A stretch of 39,544 bases of DNA from Actinomadura bangladeshensis (lineage in GTDB: Bacteria; Actinomycetota; Actinomycetes; Streptosporangiales; Streptosporangiaceae), in contig NZ_SMJW01000047.1 of assembly GCF_004348335.1 (NCBI RefSeq), positions 1 to 39,544 on the forward strand, written 5' to 3'. The translations under genes and the position numbers were made by a program. Each line of letters starts with the position of its first letter. The stretch's first letter is position 1. Positions 25,407 to 32,398 of this stretch are shown here, piece by piece. A model generated the notes under the pieces. That model worked only from the letters and a program-made list of their open reading frames with translations. It did not search any database and was not told the origin of the DNA.

Positions 25407-25829
25407 TCAGACCGGACGGAACGCCAGCAGGCTCCGGCCTCCCGCGGTCTCCAGCGGAGTCCTGCGGACGGGCACCCCGCACTCGATCAGCTCGGGATCC
25501 TCCGGCACCCCCAGCAGATACCCCATGACACGCGGGCCCTCGGCGAGGTCGACCAGGCACGTGGCGAACGGCGCCGCGCTCTGGAGGCCGGGCACGTGGG
25601 ACCGGAACTGCATGCAGAAGGTATGGAGTGTCCCGTGCCCGCCGCTCTCCTCCCACGTGAGGCGCCGCGACCCGCAGGAGGGGCACAGGACGCGGGGGTA
25701 GAAGAAGAACGTCCGGCACGCCTCGCAGCGGGGCAGCAGGAGGACTCCGCGCCGCAGGCCCTCCCAGAACGGGAGCCCGTCCGGGCCGGGTGACACGACA
25801 GGGTCCAGGCCCGCACCGTCCAAAGTCAT
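25407..25829 (-). CDS. DUF35 OB-fold protein with zinc ribbon, partner of the thiolase-like protein
   Basis: A 140-aa protein with a zinc ribbon (CEAC at 35-38, CPSC at 49-52) followed by an OB-fold (WEESGGHGTLHTFCMQF, FATCLVDLAEGPRVMGYLLG). DUF35 proteins of this size form obligate complexes with thiolase-fold partners; in the steroid-side-chain pathway they are needed for an Ltp2-type retro-aldolase. The ATG overlaps the thiolase-like gene stop (ATGA, 25826-25829), supporting a two-subunit enzyme. Confidence 0.9.
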   Translation of the reverse strand: MTLDGAGLDPVVSPGPDGLPFWEGLRRGVLLLPRCEACRTFFFYPRVLCPSCGSRRLTWEESGGHGTLHTFCMQFRSHVPGLQSAAPFATCLVDLAEGPRVMGYLLGVPEDPELIECGVPVRRTPLETAGGRSLLAFRPV

Positions 25830-26983
25830 CGGGCCACCCCCAGGATCGCGGTCGCGCTGCTGGACAGGTATCCGCCCATGCCGTTCACCAGGGCGACCTC
25901 GGGGCTCTCCACCTGCCGGTCGCCGGCCTCGCCTCGCAACTGCCGGACGGCCTCGATGAGAAGGAACATGCCGAACATCCCCGGGTGGGTGTAGGAGAGC
26001 CCGCCGCCGCTGGTGTTGAGCGGGAACTCCCCGCCCGGCGCCGTCCGCCCGCCCGACACGAAGTCGCCGCTCTCGCCTTTGCCGCAGAACCCGAGATCCT
26101 CCAGCTGCACCATCGCGGTGTAAGTGAAGGAGTCGTAGAGTTCGGCCACGTCGACGTCCTCCGGGCCCAGCCCGGCCTCGGCGAACGCGGCGGGTCCGGA
26201 CCGCGCCGCCGGGCTGACCGTCAGGTCGGGCATCTGGCTCACTCCGTAGTGCGTGTGGGCGACCGCCGACCCGAGGACCTCGATGACGGGGGCCGCGAGG
26301 TCCCGGGCCCGGACGGCGGAGGTGAGGACGACGGCGCCGCCCGCGTCGGTGACCAGGCAGATGTCGGTGGGCCGGAACGGGTAGACGAAGTACGGAGTCG
26401 CGAGGATCTCCTCCACCGTCAGCGGTTTCCGGTAGTACGCCCGCGGGTTGCGGACGGCCCAGGCGCGCGTCGACACCGCGAGTTCCGCGAAGTGGCGCGT
26501 GGTGGTCCCGTACAGGTGCATGTGGCGGCGCGCCGCCAGGGCGTAGGCGCTCGGCGGCGCGTCCACGCCGTACGGGCGCTCCCACTGCCAGTCCGGGAGC
26601 CAGGGGTCGAAGTGCTGCGGACGCGTCTGCACCCCGCGCTTGCGGTTCGACCGCCGCGTCTCGCCGTGCGTGATCAGGGCGACCTCGCAGGCCCCGGCCT
26701 GGATCGCCCGGACCGCCTCGTGGAGGTGGGCCACGAACGAGGACCCGCCGATCGACTGGCTGCTGGAGTAGCGGGGGCGGAGCCCGAGGTACTCCGCCAC
26801 CATCAGCGACGGCATGAAGTCCAGCCCGCAGGTGAACAGCGCGTCGACGTCGGTGAGGGCGAGGCCGGCATGGGCCAGGGCGTTCGCGGCCGCCTCCGCG
26901 TGGAGTTGGAGGGCGGTCCGGTCGGGGACGACACCGATGGCGTCGGACTCGGCCGCTCCGACCACGGCCACACCGGTGCTCAC
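25826..26983 (-). CDS. Thiolase-fold lipid-transfer-type protein, likely lyase/aldolase rather than thiolase
   Basis: A 385-aa protein of the SCP-x/Ltp thiolase-like group (VAVVGAAESD, SSQSIGGSSFVAHLHEAV, ELYDSFTYTAMVQLEDLGFC, SYTHPGMFG, GMGGYLSSSATAIL). The nucleophilic Cys expected near residues 77-82 is replaced by Ser/Gly, and the C-terminal Cys is also missing. This rules out normal thiolysis. Y283 and Y331 fall where Ltp2-type aldolases carry catalytic tyrosines, with similar spacing. Together with the DUF35 partner this suggests C-C bond cleavage of a beta-hydroxyacyl-CoA. Start is GTG 26983, overlapping the enolase-superfamily stop (GTGA). The aldolase role is inference. Confidence 0.85.
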   Translation of the reverse strand: MSTGVAVVGAAESDAIGVVPDRTALQLHAEAAANALAHAGLALTDVDALFTCGLDFMPSLMVAEYLGLRPRYSSSQSIGGSSFVAHLHEAVRAIQAGACEVALITHGETRRSNRKRGVQTRPQHFDPWLPDWQWERPYGVDAPPSAYALAARRHMHLYGTTTRHFAELAVSTRAWAVRNPRAYYRKPLTVEEILATPYFVYPFRPTDICLVTDAGGAVVLTSAVRARDLAAPVIEVLGSAVAHTHYGVSQMPDLTVSPAARSGPAAFAEAGLGPEDVDVAELYDSFTYTAMVQLEDLGFCGKGESGDFVSGGRTAPGGEFPLNTSGGGLSYTHPGMFGMFLLIEAVRQLRGEAGDRQVESPEVALVNGMGGYLSSSATAILGVAR

Positions 26984-28134
26984 GACGCCGGCTCGGACCG
27001 GTACCGGCTGATGTAGTCCCAGTCGAGCTCCAGCCCGAAGCCGGGGCCCTCGGGCACCGCGTAGTCCCCGCCGGCGAAGGGCGCCCGGTTCGCGATCAGG
27101 TTCCAGAAGATCGGGTCGCGGTCCGGGTCGAAGGTCTCGAGGTAGGTGCCGTGCGGGATCGAGGCGAGCAGGTGGGCGGAGACCTGCGGCTCCTCGTGGT
27201 GCGCCATCTCCACCTCGAACATCGACGCGAGCGCGGCGACCCGGCGCCATTCGCTGGGCCCGCCGATCCAGCTCGCGTCCGCGTTGCACGCGTCCACCGC
27301 GCCGGCGCTGATCAGGTCGCGCAGCCCCGCGCGGGTGTCCTCGCTCTGCCCGGCGGTGACGCGAACGCCCGTCGTCAGGCGGACGTCCCGCATGGAGAGG
27401 CGGTCGTTCAGCCAGCGCACGGGCTCCTCGAACCAGCGCAGTCCGAGGTCCTCGGTGAGGCGGGCGAACTCGATCGCCTCCTGCCGGGTGTAGCCCTGGT
27501 TGGCGTCGACCATGAGCACGAAGTCGTCACCGCCGGCCTTGCGCGCCAGCCGGGTGCGGTGCGCGTCCTCGGCCGGGCTCAGCCGCCCCACCTTGAACTT
27601 GCATCCCGCGAACCCGAGCTCCCGGTACCACTCGATCTGGCGCGCGATGTCGGCCTCGTCGTCGCTGTAGTACCCGCCGATGCAGATCGCGGGCAGCCGG
27701 TCGCGGTACCCGCCCCACAGCCGGAACAGGGGGATGCCGAGCGCCTTGCCGACCAGATCCCACAGTGCGGAGTCGAGGCAGGCGATGGCCTGCAGGGCCA
27801 GCGAGCGGTCGCGCAGGATGTCGTAGGTGGGCGGGAGCATCGCCTCCCAGCACGCCTCGACGCTCAGTGCCGTCCGCCCGAGCAGGTGCGGGACGATCTC
27901 GTTGCGGATGATGTCCACGATCACCGCCTGCTCGGCGTCGGTGTCGCCGTTGTAGACCTCGCTGACCAGCCCGTTGCGGGTGTGGACCCGGGTCACGATC
28001 GTGCACCGGTTGGTCATCGAGTAGTTGGACCCCTGATAGGTCTTCACGAGGGGGACGCGGACGGGGATGACCTCGATCGCCTCGATGACGAGGTCGTCGG
28101 CGCTGATATTGCTGGGTGCTGCAGTGGCTTGCAC
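26980..28134 (-). CDS. Mandelate racemase-like enolase-superfamily enzyme
   Basis: A 384-aa enzyme with the capping domain first and a TIM barrel after ~130. Catalytic residues are in place: K179-F-K181, metal ligands D210 (VDANQGY), E236 (FEEP) and E265 (GQSED), and an Asp/His dyad at D286 and H312. KxK plus His/Asp is the mandelate-racemase subgroup pattern, used for racemisation or dehydration of alpha-hydroxy acids such as sugar acids and aryl hydroxy-acids. Start is GTG 28134, with GGAGA before it. It sits between the aldehyde dehydrogenase and the thiolase-like gene, which suggests it processes a hydroxy-acid intermediate or substrate of this pathway. Confidence 0.92.
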   Translation of the reverse strand: MQATAAPSNISADDLVIEAIEVIPVRVPLVKTYQGSNYSMTNRCTIVTRVHTRNGLVSEVYNGDTDAEQAVIVDIIRNEIVPHLLGRTALSVEACWEAMLPPTYDILRDRSLALQAIACLDSALWDLVGKALGIPLFRLWGGYRDRLPAICIGGYYSDDEADIARQIEWYRELGFAGCKFKVGRLSPAEDAHRTRLARKAGGDDFVLMVDANQGYTRQEAIEFARLTEDLGLRWFEEPVRWLNDRLSMRDVRLTTGVRVTAGQSEDTRAGLRDLISAGAVDACNADASWIGGPSEWRRVAALASMFEVEMAHHEEPQVSAHLLASIPHGTYLETFDPDRDPIFWNLIANRAPFAGGDYAVPEGPGFGLELDWDYISRYRSEPAS

Positions 28135-28162
28135 GGTTTCTCCGGTCAGGCGAGTGCTCGGA

Positions 28163-29650
28163 TCAGGCTCCGAGGCGGAGGTGGACTGACTTGGTCTCGA
28201 AGTACTGGGCGAGGCCCTCGCGACCGAGTTCGCGGCCGGCGCCGCTGGCCTTGTAGCCGCCCATGGGCATGCAGAACGGCAGCCCGGCGTCGTGGTAGGC
28301 GTTGACCCACACCGTCCCGGCCCGCAGTTTCCCGGCCGTCCTCAGCGCGGTGTCGAGGTCCTTGGTCCACACGGCGGCGGCCAGCCCGTACGGCGAGTCG
28401 TTGGCGAGCCGGACGGCGTCGTCGCGGGTGTCGAACGGGGTGACGGCGAGCACCGGGCCGAAGATCTCCTCGCGCGCCACGGCGTGCTCGGGCGCCACGT
28501 CATCGAAGATCGTCGGTTCCACGAACAGGCCGCCGGCGAGATCTCCGCCGAGCCGGTTGCCGCCCGCGACGAGCTCGGCGCCGCTCCGGCGGCCGAGATC
28601 GATGTAGCGCAGCACGGTCTCGATCTGGTTCTCGTCGACCAGCGGGCCGATCTGGGTGCGCTTGTCGAGCGGGTCGCCGATCCGGCTGGTGCGCGCCAGT
28701 TCGGAGAGCCGGGCCACGAACTCCTCATGGATCGAGCGCTGGACCAGCAGCCTGCTTCCGGCCTGGCAGGCCTGGCCGGTGTTCAGGAAGATGCCCCAGT
28801 AGGCGCCGCGGACGGCCTGGTCCAGGTCGGCGTCGGCGAAGACGATGTTGGGCGACTTGCCGCCGAGCTCCATGCTGACGCGTTTGACGGTGCCGACGGC
28901 GGACCGCATGACGGTCTGGCCGACCTCGGTCGACCCGGTGAAGGCGATCTTGTCGACGCCGGGGTGCTCGGTGAGCGCCGTGCCCACCTCGCCGCCGCCG
29001 CCCGTGACGACGTTGTACACGCCGGCCGGCACGCCCGCGTCCGCCAGGACCTCGGCCAGGTCGAGCGTGCTGCCCGGCGTCAGGCTCGCGGGCTTGGCCA
29101 CCATCGTGCAGCCCGCGGCGAGCGCGGGGGCGACCTTCCACGACAGCAGCAGGAGCGGGAAGTTCCACGGCGTGATCATCCCGACCACGCCGACGGGCTC
29201 CTTCAGCACCAGCCCGAGCGCCGCGTCGGTGTGCCGCGAGACCAGTTCGCCCCGCTGGTCCAGCGCGAGGGCGGCGTAGTAGTCGAAGACCTCCGCGGTG
29301 AGCACGACCTCGTTGCGCGCCATGGTGATCGGCTTGCCGAGCTCCAGGCTGATCCGCCGGCCGATGGCGGACGCGCGCTCGCGGAGCAGGTCGGCCGCGG
29401 CCCGCATGACGGCGGCGCGCTCCGGGGCCGCGAGACCCGGCCAGGGCCCTTCGTCGAAGGCCCTGCGCGCGGCGGCGACCGCACGGTCGACGTCCTCCCG
29501 GCCGCCCCGGGCGTACCGGCCGACGAGGCTGCCGTCGCTGGGACTCGTGCGTTCGAGCGTCCGCCCGGAGGAGCTGTCGGTCCAGGACCCGTCGATGTAG
29601 AGCCCGTAGGTGGCCAGATCCGCGGGGGTCGTGTCCGTTGAGGTGCTCAT
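28163..29650 (-). CDS. NAD(P)-dependent aldehyde dehydrogenase
   Basis: A 495-aa aldehyde dehydrogenase with all core residues: PWNF (N163), K186 in VAKPA, FTGSTEVG (237-244), general base E261 (MELGGKSP) and nucleophile C295 (GQACQAG). ATG 29650 has GGAG seven bases before it and overlaps the cupin stop (ATGA). The large open frame continuing upstream to 30277 is antisense-like and not part of the protein. It oxidises an aldehyde intermediate to its acid; the aldehyde could come from the retro-aldol step, which releases an acyl-CoA and an aldehyde or ketone. That link is inference. Confidence 0.95.
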   Translation of the reverse strand: MSTSTDTTPADLATYGLYIDGSWTDSSSGRTLERTSPSDGSLVGRYARGGREDVDRAVAAARRAFDEGPWPGLAAPERAAVMRAAADLLRERASAIGRRISLELGKPITMARNEVVLTAEVFDYYAALALDQRGELVSRHTDAALGLVLKEPVGVVGMITPWNFPLLLLSWKVAPALAAGCTMVAKPASLTPGSTLDLAEVLADAGVPAGVYNVVTGGGGEVGTALTEHPGVDKIAFTGSTEVGQTVMRSAVGTVKRVSMELGGKSPNIVFADADLDQAVRGAYWGIFLNTGQACQAGSRLLVQRSIHEEFVARLSELARTSRIGDPLDKRTQIGPLVDENQIETVLRYIDLGRRSGAELVAGGNRLGGDLAGGLFVEPTIFDDVAPEHAVAREEIFGPVLAVTPFDTRDDAVRLANDSPYGLAAAVWTKDLDTALRTAGKLRAGTVWVNAYHDAGLPFCMPMGGYKASGAGRELGREGLAQYFETKSVHLRLGA

Positions 29651-30015
29651 GGTGTGCTCCTCGGGTCGGTGGGCGGGAAGGGATCGCGTGCCGGTGCGTA
29701 GCATTCGAGCAGGAGGCAGCCGTGCGGCCCGGCCACCGCCGCGTGCGGGATCTCGCCGGGGATCAGGAAGCCGTCCCCGGCGGTGAGGGCCGACCGCCGT
29801 TCCCCGGTCTCCAGCGTCAGGCTGCCGCTGAGGACCTGGCCGAACTCCTCGTTCCCGTGGGAGTGGAGCGGCACGACCGCGCCGGCCGCCAGCCGGAAGA
29901 CCGCGGCCGAGAGCTGCTCGCCGAGGTGAACGGAACCGGTGATGCCGGGCAGCGGGTTGTGCTCGGCCAGGCCGCTCCACGTGATGATGACGGGTTCCCG
30001 TTCGGAACCGGTCAC
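29647..30015 (-). CDS. Small single-domain cupin protein
   Basis: A 122-aa beta-barrel protein. Cupin motif 1 is intact (PLHSHGNEEFGQVLSG, with H51, H53 and E57) and motif 2 is GDGFLIPGEIPHAAV with the third His, so it can bind a metal. Small cupins act as dioxygenases, isomerases or accessory sensors; the exact activity cannot be told. Start is GTG 30015, six bp after the VOC gene, and it overlaps the aldehyde dehydrogenase start. Confidence 0.85.
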   Translation of the reverse strand: MTGSEREPVIITWSGLAEHNPLPGITGSVHLGEQLSAAVFRLAAGAVVPLHSHGNEEFGQVLSGSLTLETGERRSALTAGDGFLIPGEIPHAAVAGPHGCLLLECYAPARDPFPPTDPRSTP

Positions 30016-30021
30016 GGCCGC

Positions 30022-30489
30022 TCACCCGCCGTTCGGGGCGGGGAGGAGCTCGGTCACCTGCACCACGACCCCGTCCGGGTCCTTCACCAGGCAGACTTTC
30101 CAGCCGCCTTCCGGCGTCAGGACGGAGGTGGGCTCGGTCAGGAACTCGACCCCGTCCTTGGCGAGGGCGTCGTACACCGCCTGGGTGTCGTCGGTGAGCA
30201 CCGAGAAGCGGGTGAGGCCGCGCTGGTGCTGCGGCACCGGTTCGGTGCCGGTGTCCAGGGTCGCGGGGGCCGACCACTCCACGATGTCGAGGATCGTCGC
30301 GTCGGCGTCGTCCCCGAGGCGCAGGTGGACGAAGCGGAGGTCGCCGGAGGGGACGGCGAACGCCTTCTTCACCTGGTCGTTCTTGACCGTCCTGTCCTGG
30401 AGGATCTGGAAGCCCAGCTTCCGGTAGAAGGCGACAGAGCGCTCCAGGTCCGTGGAGTTGATGGCGATGTGGAACAGTCTGTTCAGCAT
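30022..30489 (-). CDS. VOC-superfamily (glyoxalase/extradiol-type) protein
   Basis: A 155-aa vicinal-oxygen-chelate protein with two beta-alpha-beta-beta-beta repeats: LFHIAINSTDLERSVAFYRK and GLTRFSVLTDDTQAVYDAL, ending DPDGVVVQVTEL. H7 and the C-terminal Glu (QVTE) are in ligand positions; the third position (TRF) carries Arg where His is common. It could be an epimerase, glyoxalase or ring-cleaving enzyme. AGGGAGA precedes ATG 30489. It lies 19 bp after the luciferase-like oxidoreductase gene in the nine-gene operon. Confidence 0.85.
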   Translation of the reverse strand: MLNRLFHIAINSTDLERSVAFYRKLGFQILQDRTVKNDQVKKAFAVPSGDLRFVHLRLGDDADATILDIVEWSAPATLDTGTEPVPQHQRGLTRFSVLTDDTQAVYDALAKDGVEFLTEPTSVLTPEGGWKVCLVKDPDGVVVQVTELLPAPNGG

Positions 30490-30508
30490 GGTCTCTCCCT
30501 GGGGGCGG

Positions 30509-31390
30509 TCAGTCGGCGAGGGGCATGAGCTGGTCGGCGAGCTGCTCGACCTCGTCGAGGACGCTCTGCAGCGTGTCGTGCTTGAACGACGTGTCGGCGA
30601 TCAGGAGTTCGACACCGAGCCCGGCATAGTGATCGACCGTGTCCTTGTCGAGGGTGGCCTGGCTGACCGGGCGGGCCGAGAGCGTGATGTCGGAACGCTC
30701 GCGGCCGTGCTCGGCGAGGTACCCGTCCAGTTCCGTCAGCTTGCGCTCCAGTTCGTCGGGGGCGATGTAGAGCGGGTGCCACCCGTCCGCCGCGGCCGCG
30801 ACCCGCTTGAGCACGCCGGTGCTCTTGCCTCCGCACCACAGCGGGATCGACCGCTCGCCCACGGGCTTGGGGTAGAACTTGAAGCCGGAGAACTGGAAGT
30901 GCTCGCCCTGGAAGTCGATGAGGTCCTCGGTCCACAGGTGGCGCAGCAGCTTGAGGTACTCGGTGGTCCTGGAGCCGCGCGTCTCGAAGGGGGAGCCGAG
31001 GATCTCGAACTGCTCCCGCATCCAGCCCGTCCCCACCGCGCAGATGGTGCGGCCGCCGTTGAGCACGTCGAGCGTGGCGAGCGCCTTCGCCGTGTTGACC
31101 GGGTGGTGCCATCCGGCGATCAGCACCGAGGTGCCCACCTTGATCGTGGTGGTCGCGGCCGAAGCCCAGGCGAGGGTCAGGATGGTGTCGAAGTAGGGCG
31201 TCTCCGGCGGCCAGAAGAACTTGCCGTCCTGCGTGTAGGGGTAGCGTGATCCCACATCGACCGGCAGAGCGATGTGGTCGGTCATCCAGAGCGAGTCGAA
31301 GCCCAGCTCCTCCGCCTTCCGCGCGAAGGCGACGATGGCTTCGGGACCCGCGTAGGGGCCCGCTCCGGGCAGCCTCAGTCCGAACTTCAT
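30509..31390 (-). CDS. Luciferase-like, probably F420-dependent oxidoreductase, copy 1
   Basis: A 293-aa TIM-barrel LLM-class enzyme resembling the TIGR03619 group. Features are MKFGLRLPGAGPYAGPEAI at the N-terminus, LGFDSLWMTDHIALP, VLNGGRTICAVGTGWM and ADGWHPLY. Many actinobacterial members use F420 for hydride transfer, but a flavin is not excluded. ATG 31390 shares its A with the upstream FadR stop (TGATG), with AGAGG seven bases before. It is the first enzyme of the operon directly behind the regulator, implying an early redox step on the imported substrate. Confidence 0.9.
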   Translation of the reverse strand: MKFGLRLPGAGPYAGPEAIVAFARKAEELGFDSLWMTDHIALPVDVGSRYPYTQDGKFFWPPETPYFDTILTLAWASAATTTIKVGTSVLIAGWHHPVNTAKALATLDVLNGGRTICAVGTGWMREQFEILGSPFETRGSRTTEYLKLLRHLWTEDLIDFQGEHFQFSGFKFYPKPVGERSIPLWCGGKSTGVLKRVAAAADGWHPLYIAPDELERKLTELDGYLAEHGRERSDITLSARPVSQATLDKDTVDHYAGLGVELLIADTSFKHDTLQSVLDEVEQLADQLMPLAD

Positions 31391-32175
31391 CAGGGGTGCC
31401 TCTCGGTGACATGGCCGGGGTGGCCGCGTGGGGTGTGTCGTTCCTGGATCTGCTCGTCGGGGGCGTCCGAGGGTGACGCGAGGTCCTCTTCGAACCGCTC
31501 CAAGTTCAGATGCGCCATGACCAGGCGCTGGGCTTGCACGAGGTTGCGGGAGCGCATGGACGCGACGATCGCGCGGTGCTCGGTCAGCCACTCCTCGTGG
31601 CGTCCGACCGAGGCCCTCAGGCCGGTGGACAGCGCCAGCCACGAATCGCGCAGCATGAGCTCCACCTCGTAGAGCCACGTGTTGCCGCTGATCTCCACGA
31701 CGGCGAGTTCGAAGCCGAGGGGCTCCCAGGCGAAGTCCGGGTCGATCCGGAGCCTGGCCTGCTGGTCGTCGAGCATCGCGTGCAGGCCGGCGAAGTCGTC
31801 GTCGGTCGCGCGCGCGGTGGCCGCGGTGACGGCGGCGAGCTCGATGCCGAGCCGGGTCTCGACCAGGTTGCGCAGGGCGTTCTTCTCCGTGGCGTCGAAG
31901 ATCGCGGCCGGGCTGGCCTGCTGGATGGGCGGCGGGGCCGCGACGTACATGCCGTTGCCGTGCCGGACGTCGATCACTCCGAGGGTGGACAGCACGCGCA
32001 GCGCCTCGCGCAGTGAGGACCGGCCGACCCCGAACAGCTCCATGAACACCCGCTCCGGAGGCAGCTTCGACCCAGTCGTCAGACCATTGCCCTCGATGTA
32101 GGACCAGATGTCGCGGACCACCCGCTCGGCGACCCGGCCGGTTTCGGGGCGGTCGCGCAGCACTGCGGGAGTCAT
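31390..32175 (-). CDS. FadR-subfamily GntR regulator, copy 2
   Basis: A 261-aa regulator with winged HTH (RVAERVVRDIWSYIEGNGL, LPPERVFMELFGVGRSSLRE, NGMYVAA) and FCD domain, strongly similar to copy 1 over its full length. As in copy 1, the DxxFH metal motif reads PLGFE. I chose ATG 32175, with GGAAG seven bases upstream. The alternative ATG 32274 would add 33 residues with several AT-ending codons atypical here, but it lies 10 nt past the predicted -10 box and could be a leaderless start. First gene of the minus-strand operon, next to the divergent promoter, so probably the local and autoregulating repressor. Confidence 0.9.
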   Translation of the reverse strand: MTPAVLRDRPETGRVAERVVRDIWSYIEGNGLTTGSKLPPERVFMELFGVGRSSLREALRVLSTLGVIDVRHGNGMYVAAPPPIQQASPAAIFDATEKNALRNLVETRLGIELAAVTAATARATDDDFAGLHAMLDDQQARLRIDPDFAWEPLGFELAVVEISGNTWLYEVELMLRDSWLALSTGLRASVGRHEEWLTEHRAIVASMRSRNLVQAQRLVMAHLNLERFEEDLASPSDAPDEQIQERHTPRGHPGHVTERHP

Positions 32176-32184
32176 CTGATGACT
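32170..32184. promoter_or_regulatory. Perfect inverted repeat AGTCATC-T-GATGACT over the FadR-2 start codon
   Basis: A 15-bp perfect palindrome with a one-base centre overlaps the chosen start codon of the regulator. Its GATGAC half-site partly resembles the direct repeats at 32339-32365. Could be an autoregulatory operator. Confidence 0.35.
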
Positions 32185-32284
32185 TCCGCCGGCGCTGGCG
32201 GAACCGCGCCGTTGGTGTGCCTGTAGGGGTTCACCAGCGGCGCTGTGGGAGTTCACGTGGCGTCTCTCGTCCATAACGACCGTG

Positions 32285-32313
32285 ACGTTACGACTAGAGA
32301 TCAGACAAGTCAA
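32285..32313 (-). promoter_or_regulatory. Predicted promoter of the nine-gene minus-strand operon
   Basis: On the minus strand TTGACT (32313-32308) and TAACGT (32290-32285) are separated by exactly 17 bp. Its -35 box overlaps the palindrome at 32309-32321. Confidence 0.55.
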
Positions 32314-32321
32314 CCGTTGAC
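32309..32321. promoter_or_regulatory. Palindrome GTCAAC-C-GTTGAC covering both divergent -35 boxes, candidate operator
   Basis: A 13-bp perfect palindrome with a single central base. It contains nearly all of the -35 box of the minus-strand operon and of the plus-strand operon, so one bound dimer could silence both. The FadR protein encoded beside it is the natural candidate. Confidence 0.5.
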
Positions 32322-32345
32322 AGGTGCTTGGAGAGGGAGTTGTAT
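32317..32345 (+). promoter_or_regulatory. Predicted promoter of the Liv-type transporter operon
   Basis: TTGACA (32317-32322), a perfect -35 box, is followed after 17 bp by TTGTAT (32340-32345). The transcript would start near 32352, about 47 nt before the binding-protein gene. Confidence 0.6.
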
Positions 32346-32365
32346 GACGACTCACGTTGTATGAC
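32339..32365 (+). repeat. Two direct repeats of GTTGTATGAC
   Basis: Exact 10-bp copies at 32339-32348 and 32356-32365, 17 bp apart, covering the -10 box and the predicted transcription start of the plus-strand operon. Possibly a second regulator site. Confidence 0.45.
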
Positions 32366-32398
32366 ATCTCGGCTCCCCATGAACGAAGGGCGACATCG

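Noticed and set aside
25826..26983. Annotation as acetyl-CoA acetyltransferase
   Set aside because: The nucleophilic Cys needed for thiolysis is missing in this protein.
28163..30277. Extension of the aldehyde dehydrogenase frame through the cupin and VOC genes (704 aa)
   Set aside because: The upstream part is antisense-like in composition; the ATG at 29650 has a good ribosome site and matches the family N-terminus.
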